A DNA stretch of 64,000 nucleotides from a virus: positions 1 to 64,000 of the IMG/VR virus record IMGVR_UViG_3300023179_000073; one strand, written 5' to 3'. Positions within the stretch are counted from its first letter, which is position 1. Every line of letters begins with the position of its first letter. The position numbers were made by a program, and so were the translations under genes. The notes beneath the pieces were generated by a model. The model made no database searches and was not told where the DNA came from. It worked only from the letters and a program-made list of their open reading frames with translations. Below are positions 57,403 through 64,000 of the stretch, one piece after another.

Positions 57403-60400
57403 TATTGTCTTTGTCCTCTAATTCTTTGAGCATCAACATTTTTAACTTCTCTCATAACTGCCCGTGCAATTTCGTTAGCATTTGCAGTATTTCCATTAAT
57501 GTTAAAGCCTAGATTATAATTATACACTGCCGTTGAATTATCATTCATAGATGTAGAAATATTGTTTATTGGAACTACCGTCGTTCCACCCATACCATTA
57601 AGCATTGATGGATATTTAGAATCATTAATGGTTTTGAGCATTGGACCAAAGCGTTGTGCTGCTGCTTTATTTACAACAAATTCTCCAGGAGTAAGCATTG
57701 CTGGGATGGTATCTGCACCAACTGCTTTTCCTCCAAATGCCATATATTTTGTAATTCGTCCACCAAGATTTTTACCAGTTATTGAGTTTATTTTTGTAAT
57801 TGTACTAGCAATCTTTGCATTTAAATCTTTAATTCCTTGAAGAACTGTTGCTCTTTGTGCATCTGTAATTGTTTGTGGAGTTATTGTTGGATTTGGTCCT
57901 GATGCCCCTGCTTTAATTTCTGCAAATGTGGTTGCGCCAGATCCTAATTGTTGTTGTGCTTTAAGCGCTCTTTCCAAGGCTGCTGCAAGTGAGTTGGCAT
58001 TTCCTGCTTGACTTAAAAGAACGGCATCAAATTTAATTCCTGCTGCTTCTGCTGCTGCAATTAATGAATCAAGATTATCCATTTCTTCTTTTGTACCTTT
58101 GGCATAACCATATCCTTCTTTTGTAACTCTTACTTGTTCATTAAGTGCTGTTATATTTGAATTAATTGAAGCAATTGTATCTTCAATTGTTTGTTTTTGT
58201 GATTGTAAGGTTTTTAATTGTGTTGCTTCAATAATATTAATTTGAAGTTGAAGTTCTTTATTTTGTTTTTCAATTGCATTTCTTCCAAGTGCTGCAATGG
58301 CTGCATCACGAGTAGCCGTTAGCGCTTCTTTTTGTCCAGTTACCGCTGATTGCGCTTGCTCTGCTCTTGCATCTTGCATTAACTGTGCTGCTGAAGAAAT
58401 ATCTCCACGAGTTAAAGCATCTGCAATTGACAATCTTTGTCTTTGAATATTTGCAATATCTTGATTGACTGATGCAATTTTTTCTAATGCATCTATTTGT
58501 TTATTATATTTTTCATTAACAGCATCTTCCTGTAATGCTATTTTTTCAAGAGCAAGATTGTTACTATCAATAACTGCTTGAATAGGTTCAATTTGTGATC
58601 TTGTAACTTTTTCAATTTGTGCATTAATATCTGCTAATTTTCTTTCTTGAGCAGCCAAAGCATCATTTTCTTTTTTAATTTGTGGTGCAAACTGCATATC
58701 AATAAGTTTTTCACGAAGTGCTGCCTGAGCCTGTGCTCTCTCTAATTGTGCTTTAAATAGATTTGGTCCAGACATGTACTGGAACTCTGCTTTTGTTTGA
58801 TCAGCCAATGCCTTTTTATATTTATTTACTAATTCAATAATTTGTTTTAATGATTTACCGTTACTATTTTTAACAATTAATGATGCTATTTCTGCATCAT
58901 TAGATAACTCTGTTGCAGTTGCTTCATCAATTTTTGCTTTACGTAAAATCTTAAATGCGTTTGTTTGATTTTGAATACCTTTAATTCTTTCTTCTAAGGC
59001 ATTTGGTTTTCCTGGTGCATTTGGTCCATCTGGATTATTTGGATCTAAAAGACCAGTTGTTTTATTAATTTTTTTAAGTGCTTCTCCATAAATTTTGTCT
59101 ATTTGTTTCCAAGATTCTGCAAGAACCTGAAGATCTGTTGATTGAAGTCCTTTTATAACTGGACTATCTTTATCTAAAAGCCCAAGGTTTAATAAAGCAA
59201 TAACTTTCATCTTTGAAGCAACATTACCTAATACTGGTACTAATTTTGATCCTTCTATTCCCATTGCTTTAAATGTTTCTAGTAATGCAATTTTTTCTGC
59301 TTCTTTTCCAAGACGGCTATATCCATCTAAAACTAAATTAAGACTATTTTTAAATTGCTCTTCATCAATAAGTTTAAGCCTAAATTGTCCAGCAGCAGAA
59401 CTCATAATAGTATTATTAAATGTTACAAGTTCTGATATTGCTTTTTTGGCATCGTTAGTTTGAGTTGTATATGTTCTAACTCCAGCCTTACCTCCACCAA
59501 TAGTAACTGTTCTTGTTAAACCTTTGTCTATTTGTTTTTGAAAGTTTACAAGTAATGGAATTATTTGATTTTGTAAATCTTTAATAGAATCTGCTGAAAA
59601 ATTTAATGATTTAACATCTAGTTTTACGCTAGTCTTTCCAGCCTCTTCACGAAGGGCATCAATAATTGTTTGTATTTGTTCATTAGCAAATCCTCTTGCC
59701 CTAAGATCAATAGCAATAGATGTAAATGCAAGTCTTGCTTGTTCTGCTGTAGATTTAGATAATGTCTTAATTGTTGATCCATATTCTTTTTTAAATCCTT
59801 CACTCTCTCTTAATCTATCCCTTGCACTTCTTGTTGGTTGATTAACAATTTCTCTATTTTTCATTTCTATAGGAAGTTTTGATGGAATAATATTAAAGAA
59901 ATCTCCAAGTGTTTTAACTTGTCCAGTTGTTGTTTTCATGGCATTTGATAAGCCATATATTGCTTCTTGTTCTTTTGCTCTAGCATTATTTACTAATTTA
60001 ATAATTCCTATTCCTGCGAGTAATGCTACAGATGCAAGTCCAAACCCAACCTTAAATCTAGATATAAGTTTAATTATTTTTTCTCCAGTAAGTAGTTGTA
60101 TTACTGATGATAAAGCAAATAATGGGCCACTTATTTGAAATAATATTTCAGAAAACTTTCCTAGGTTACCTCCAGCCATTGAGGCCACACCTGATAAAGC
60201 AGATAAAGCAAATGTACCAGACATAAATGCTTTATTTAATGTATTCATTCTTGCATTCATTGCTGCTGTTCGTCTTTGTTGTTGTGTTGCAAGAAGTTGT
60301 TCTCTGTTACGTCTTGCATTTTCTGTTATTACTGATAGCGGAACTCCTGGTGTTCTAGGTGTACCGCCACCAGTTCCAGCAGCACCTCCTGGTATAAATA

Positions 60401-63400
60401 ATCCAGATGGTGTTTGAACCATCCCTGCTCCAAGTTTGCTTCCTACTGCCTTAGCATCATCAATATATCCTTCTGCACCAACAATAAATCCTTGAGCAAT
60501 ACTTGCTCCAACCATCTCTGTTTCTCTTGATGGAGATGCAACTTGTGCTTCTTTTGCTGCTCCTACTGCAATCTTTTTTGTTACCGCTTGTGTTACTTTT
60601 GCACCAACATTTCCAAGATATGGAGTCATTTGTTTTGTTAAATCTTCAACGCTTGCTGTTACAGAATTTGTAATGTGGGACATTGTTGCAACTTCCCAAT
60701 TATTTAACATTGGGTTAAGTGTTTGGAAAGATTTTACAGTTTTTCCTCTACTTTGTGAAAAACGTTCTGTTCTTCTAAATGCTTCTGGATTTTCTCCCAT
60801 AGCAAAAGTTTGTGCTGCTGATCTTGCACCTCTATATGATCCTGCAAAAGTAGTTCTTCCAATTCCGCCCATAGATCCAGAGCCAACACCAACTGGTCCA
60901 ACAGTTCTAATTTGATTGATAGCATTTTCAAGTGCAACATCAATATCTTTACCAGCAATTTGTATTCCTTTTGCTGCATCACGAAGTGCTGGAACAATTA
61001 TTTCTTCAAGGTCTGCATCTTTAATAAATTCTCTTCCAGATTGATTTAAAGCATCTGTTGCTGTTTTTGCAAAAAGATCTGCTACTGTAGCAAACTCTGT
61101 CCTAAACTTAGGGTTATTAATTCCAATCTTAATATCTCTTGCGATAACTGCAAGTAGTGGTGCCATAATTCCTCCACCTGCACCACCCATATATTGTGTA
61201 ACAGAAGAAGTTGCAACTCCTTTTCCACCAAGTTGACCCATAAGTGTATTAATTGATTCTGGTAAAAACATTGTTGCATTTCTAAAACCCTTACCCATTT
61301 GATATCCAGGAATATTATCTGCAATCATTCCTTGAATTAATGGAGCATATTTCTTTGCCATTGCCGTTGGAATAACCGCTTCTCCTGGAGATAGCATTGC
61401 TGGCACTACATCCCCTGCTCCTTTTGGTCCAGGAACTGAAACAATACCACTTGCCAATCTTCTAGCACCTCTACCTGGTAACATCATTCCAGGATTATTC
61501 ATTGCAAAGTTTCTTGATGCCCCTGCTGCAGAATTATATGCTGCTATAAGTTTGTTAATTGCAGTCGCTTCAGCAGTAAATGTTTGTGTTAAATTTGCGT
61601 GTGTTTGGTTAAGAGAGTGTGCTGCTGCTGCTGCATCAACTTGCTCCATCGTCATATACTGGGTTTGTTCTCCTAGTATTTGTGATTGACCAGTTAATCT
61701 TTGATACCCGCCACGTAATGTTAAAAATAATTTAATAATATTTGCAATACCGTTTGCAAGCAAACCAAATGTCATAAGCAATACAGGTCCAACTGCACCA
61801 ATACCTACTGTTAATAGTGTAATTAATTTTTTAGTTCCATCTGAAAGGTTAGAGAATTTTTCAAGTATTCCACCAACAAAATCAATAATTGGAGTAACTG
61901 CCTGCAAAAATGCTTCTCCAACTGGAATTAAGGCTACCTTAAGATCTTCAACACTCTTTTTAAATTTGTTCATAGAAGACTCTGCAGTCATTCCTAATTC
62001 TTTTTCAGATAAAGCAGAAAGTTCTTCTACTGAAGAGTTTGCTAAATCAAGAACACGAGCAGCCTGATTTCCATCTTTTGCTACGTTAGCAAATAAGGTT
62101 GATAGACGTGCAAATTGGAATTTACCAAACATTTGCTCAATTGCTCTTGCTCTTGCCAATGGATCTAATTGATTTAATGCTTGAGCAAATCCAAGTACAG
62201 TTGCCTTTAAATCTCCTTTATTTTTTTCAACAATTGCAGTTGCATTAATTCCATAAGAAGCAAGCATATCTGATGCTTTTTTAGTTGGATTAATTAATGC
62301 TGCAAGACCAGACTTAAGTGCGTTAGCACCTTCTGACGCATTAATTCCACCCTCTTTCATTGCTGCTAAAAAGAATGCTAGATCTTTTACATCTCCGCCA
62401 AGTTGTTGGATTACTGGTGCAACTTTTGGAATTGCAGTAGTAATATCATCAAGAGATACTACTGTTTGGTTTTCTACTGCGTTTAAAAAATTAATAGAAT
62501 CTGCAAGTGATTCAGATGACATACCAAAAGCATTTTGTAATGAAATAGTTGTTTCAAGCGCTTTTTGACTATCAACCTGACCAAGAATAGAAAGACGTGT
62601 TGCTTCTGTCGTTTGGCGTTGAAGATCTAAACCTTGAAAACCTGCTGCTGCAGCATCTGCTGCTAAGCCAACTGTTGTAGAAACTGCTACACCATATTTT
62701 GTAAATTGTTTTCCAAGTTCTGTAATATTATCTAAGGCTTGCTGAGTTTCTTCTTGTGGTGTAAATAAATCTCCATAAACCTTTTTAAATCTAATTGCTT
62801 GGGCTTCCATTTCCATAAAAGTTCTAGTTGCTGCAGTTCCAACAGCCATTAATGGAAGGGTAAAACCAACCATCAACTGACGACCAGCCCATTGAGTATT
62901 CTTACCAAAGTTTAAAAGATTGGTAGAGCCTTGTCTCATTAATTGATTAAATAGTGCCTGTTTTTGTGCTGCTAATTGAAGACTTGTTTGATAGTCTTTT
63001 AGATTCAGTTCTGTTGGCATTACGGCAATTGCTCTCATTGCCCCGTTTGTATCACGACCCATCTTAATAAACTGGGTTTGTAATCTTTTTACACGCTCTT
63101 CTGCTACCTTGCCAATTGTGTCATACTCAGATTTAAATAATTTTCCAAATGTTTTTGTAGATGCTCCCGCATAGCGGAAGTACTCACGCATTGAAAATTT
63201 ATTTTTTTCTAATGAATCAGTAAATGATTCTGCAGATGTTTTAACTGTACGCATTTCGGCAGTAAATGCACCGATAGCGTTTATACTATTTAAAAGATTT
63301 TTTTGTAAACCCTTTTGAGCAAGGGCTGCTGCTTCACTTGATCTGGCTATTGAGGTGTGAAACTGAGATATCTGACGTTGTAATGATTTTAGTTGTGCTA

Positions 63401-63452
63401 ATGCATTAGACGAATCAATATTAATGTCAATATTAGCATTAACATCAGCCAT
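57402..63452 (-). CDS. Tape measure protein (2016 aa)
   Basis: A 2016-residue tape measure. N-terminal long helices, a TP901-type core around residues 180-350 (VGFTLPLMAVGTAATRTFMEME, QALDNITELG, GLDLQRQTTEATRLSILG), multiple hydrophobic helices (about 1080-1160), and a long C-terminal coiled coil. The motif GDVVPAMLSPGEAVIPTAMA near residue 690 recurs as ADTIPAMLTPGEFVVNKAAA near 1920, a repeated glycine-loop element of many actinophage tape measures. GAGGTG precedes the ATG. Length predicts a long tail. Confidence 0.95.
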   Translation of the reverse strand: MADVNANIDINIDSSNALAQLKSLQRQISQFHTSIARSSEAAALAQKGLQKNLLNSINAIGAFTAEMRTVKTSAESFTDSLEKNKFSMREYFRYAGASTKTFGKLFKSEYDTIGKVAEERVKRLQTQFIKMGRDTNGAMRAIAVMPTELNLKDYQTSLQLAAQKQALFNQLMRQGSTNLLNFGKNTQWAGRQLMVGFTLPLMAVGTAATRTFMEMEAQAIRFKKVYGDLFTPQEETQQALDNITELGKQFTKYGVAVSTTVGLAADAAAAGFQGLDLQRQTTEATRLSILGQVDSQKALETTISLQNAFGMSSESLADSINFLNAVENQTVVSLDDITTAIPKVAPVIQQLGGDVKDLAFFLAAMKEGGINASEGANALKSGLAALINPTKKASDMLASYGINATAIVEKNKGDLKATVLGFAQALNQLDPLARARAIEQMFGKFQFARLSTLFANVAKDGNQAARVLDLANSSVEELSALSEKELGMTAESSMNKFKKSVEDLKVALIPVGEAFLQAVTPIIDFVGGILEKFSNLSDGTKKLITLLTVGIGAVGPVLLMTFGLLANGIANIIKLFLTLRGGYQRLTGQSQILGEQTQYMTMEQVDAAAAAHSLNQTHANLTQTFTAEATAINKLIAAYNSAAGASRNFAMNNPGMMLPGRGARRLASGIVSVPGPKGAGDVVPAMLSPGEAVIPTAMAKKYAPLIQGMIADNIPGYQMGKGFRNATMFLPESINTLMGQLGGKGVATSSVTQYMGGAGGGIMAPLLAVIARDIKIGINNPKFRTEFATVADLFAKTATDALNQSGREFIKDADLEEIIVPALRDAAKGIQIAGKDIDVALENAINQIRTVGPVGVGSGSMGGIGRTTFAGSYRGARSAAQTFAMGENPEAFRRTERFSQSRGKTVKSFQTLNPMLNNWEVATMSHITNSVTASVEDLTKQMTPYLGNVGAKVTQAVTKKIAVGAAKEAQVASPSRETEMVGASIAQGFIVGAEGYIDDAKAVGSKLGAGMVQTPSGLFIPGGAAGTGGGTPRTPGVPLSVITENARRNREQLLATQQQRRTAAMNARMNTLNKAFMSGTFALSALSGVASMAGGNLGKFSEILFQISGPLFALSSVIQLLTGEKIIKLISRFKVGFGLASVALLAGIGIIKLVNNARAKEQEAIYGLSNAMKTTTGQVKTLGDFFNIIPSKLPIEMKNREIVNQPTRSARDRLRESEGFKKEYGSTIKTLSKSTAEQARLAFTSIAIDLRARGFANEQIQTIIDALREEAGKTSVKLDVKSLNFSADSIKDLQNQIIPLLVNFQKQIDKGLTRTVTIGGGKAGVRTYTTQTNDAKKAISELVTFNNTIMSSAAGQFRLKLIDEEQFKNSLNLVLDGYSRLGKEAEKIALLETFKAMGIEGSKLVPVLGNVASKMKVIALLNLGLLDKDSPVIKGLQSTDLQVLAESWKQIDKIYGEALKKINKTTGLLDPNNPDGPNAPGKPNALEERIKGIQNQTNAFKILRKAKIDEATATELSNDAEIASLIVKNSNGKSLKQIIELVNKYKKALADQTKAEFQYMSGPNLFKAQLERAQAQAALREKLIDMQFAPQIKKENDALAAQERKLADINAQIEKVTRSQIEPIQAVIDSNNLALEKIALQEDAVNEKYNKQIDALEKIASVNQDIANIQRQRLSIADALTRGDISSAAQLMQDARAEQAQSAVTGQKEALTATRDAAIAALGRNAIEKQNKELQLQINIIEATQLKTLQSQKQTIEDTIASINSNITALNEQVRVTKEGYGYAKGTKEEMDNLDSLIAAAEAAGIKFDAVLLSQAGNANSLAAALERALKAQQQLGSGATTFAEIKAGASGPNPTITPQTITDAQRATVLQGIKDLNAKIASTITKINSITGKNLGGRITKYMAFGGKAVGADTIPAMLTPGEFVVNKAAAQRFGPMLKTINDSKYPSMLNGMGGTTVVPINNISTSMNDNSTAVYNYNLGFNINGNTANANEIARAVMREVKNVDAQRIRGQRQ

Positions 63453-63474
63453 TTAGTTTCACACCTCTTTTAAA

Positions 63475-63804
63475 TTATTCAGCCATAGTTACGCCAAGAA
63501 CGTCTGAAACTTCAGCAAGTTTAATACCTGATGCTGCTTCTACGATCTTGTAAACAGTTGGGAGATCAATATTCTCCTCTAGTTTTTTTACGTCTTCAGA
63601 GAGTTCTGGCTTGTACTGCTTCATTGCAATCTGTACACACTCCATGAGAATGTCCATAGATTTTGCATTATCTTCCGCCACTGCTCCCACACCCTCAAAC
63701 TTCTTCATGAATGGACGAAGTAGAGAGATTTTTAGAGGACGTACTGTAACTTTTGTGCCATCAATTAGCGTAAGGGTTTGTTCCTCATACGTAGTTGTTG
63801 CCAT
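63475..63804 (-). CDS. Tail assembly chaperone-like protein
   Basis: A 109-residue protein with TLTLIDGTKVTVRPLKISLLRPFMKKFEGV (in two parts, residues 10-39) and a helical acidic rest. It stands immediately before the tape measure gene, the usual place of the tail assembly chaperone, and has a strong AGGAGG and a TATAAT. No frameshifted longer partner can be formed: the 22 bp before the tape measure leave no room. Its short size is typical of gpG-like members. Confidence 0.65.
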   Translation of the reverse strand: MATTTYEEQTLTLIDGTKVTVRPLKISLLRPFMKKFEGVGAVAEDNAKSMDILMECVQIAMKQYKPELSEDVKKLEENIDLPTVYKIVEAASGIKLAEVSDVLGVTMAE

Positions 63805-63861
63805 TATTTCCTCCTATAGGTTATGTCAATTATAGCATGGTGATGCTTATTTTTTATTATT

Positions 63862-64000
63862 TTATTTTGTTAAGTCTTCATATTCTAGACCCATGCCAAT
63901 ACCAAACCCTGCTTTCTTGGCATTCTGTCCTTGAAGGGCCAATATGTCTCTACTATCTTTTGTTGCACCTCTACTAAATACTCTAGCCTTCATGTCTTCC
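63862..64000 (-). CDS. Partial gene, cut by the right edge (tail/head-completion region)
   Basis: The C-terminal 45 codons of a minus-strand gene enter from the right edge; the start is outside. Visible residues are basic then mixed (DMKARVFSRG, KDSRDILALQGQNAKKAG, GMGLEYEDLTK). The stop is TAA at 63862-63864. Gene order suggests a tail completion or tail-related protein. Nothing more can be said from this fragment. Confidence 0.55.
   Translation of the reverse strand, partial: EDMKARVFSRGATKDSRDILALQGQNAKKAGFGIGMGLEYEDLTK

Noticed and set aside
57562-61324. Several open frames on both strands within the tape measure gene
   Set aside because: They lack ribosome binding sites and known motifs, and lie inside a continuous 2016-codon gene; considered shadows.
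63453-63804. Programmed frameshift in the tail assembly chaperone
   Set aside because: Only 22 bp separate its stop from the tape measure start, so a longer -1 product cannot exist here; a slippery site was not seen.

Overview
The window is a 64 kb internal piece of an AT-rich tailed-phage genome. The tail genes (a 2016-residue tape measure followed by distal-tail and tip proteins), TerL/TerS, a CHAP endolysin and a DnaE-RecA-primase-DnaB replication block all point to a long-tailed siphovirus. The host is most likely an actinobacterium: there is a canonical WhiB protein, a DUF7455-type zinc protein and MerR-like and small zinc-ribbon proteins typical of actinophages. An exported Ig-like/S-layer-type protein resembles those of small AT-rich freshwater Actinobacteria (Nanopelagicales/acI); that host assignment is an inference. 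Capsid, portal and integrase genes are not visible.

Layout. (1) 1-10.6 kb, almost all plus strand: small, probably early genes, several with a sigma70-like -10 box only 6-8 nt before the ATG (leaderless mRNAs), then a glycan cluster (three glycosyltransferase-like proteins, an exostosin-like protein, a nucleotide-sugar epimerase and an FkbM methyltransferase). (2) 10.5-17.9 kb, minus strand: a holin-like pair, a flavin-dependent halogenase, an APS kinase/nucleotidyltransferase fusion next to a PAPS-type sulfotransferase, and WhiB. (3) 17.9-22.8 kb, minus: prohead-like proteins with a chain of tiny overlapping genes, then thioredoxin, thermonuclease, AdoMet decarboxylase, FmdB-like and HNH genes, a candidate structured RNA and Hsp20. 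(4) 22.9-34.2 kb, minus: SGNH hydrolase, radical SAM/SPASM protein, tRNA-Glu and tRNA-Gly, exported proteins, a NodU-type carbamoyltransferase, an HslV-like Ntn hydrolase, the lysis cassette, and two large exported surface proteins. (5) 34.2-49.5 kb, minus: packaging, nucleases, RecA, DnaE, primase and DnaB. (6) 49.5-64 kb, minus: tail genes up to the tail-assembly region.

Working together: the replication block suggests a phage carrying its own replicative polymerase and helicase/primase. The unusual content is a large set of auxiliary chemistry for surface or small-molecule modification: halogenation, sulfation, carbamoylation, methylation and glycosylation, plus 2OG oxygenase and radical SAM enzymes. 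A paralogous family of beta-rich proteins of unknown function (three copies) is scattered among these genes. Exported S-layer-like proteins suggest that the phage remodels the surface of the infected cell. These functional links are inferences from domain content and gene order; no database search was run.
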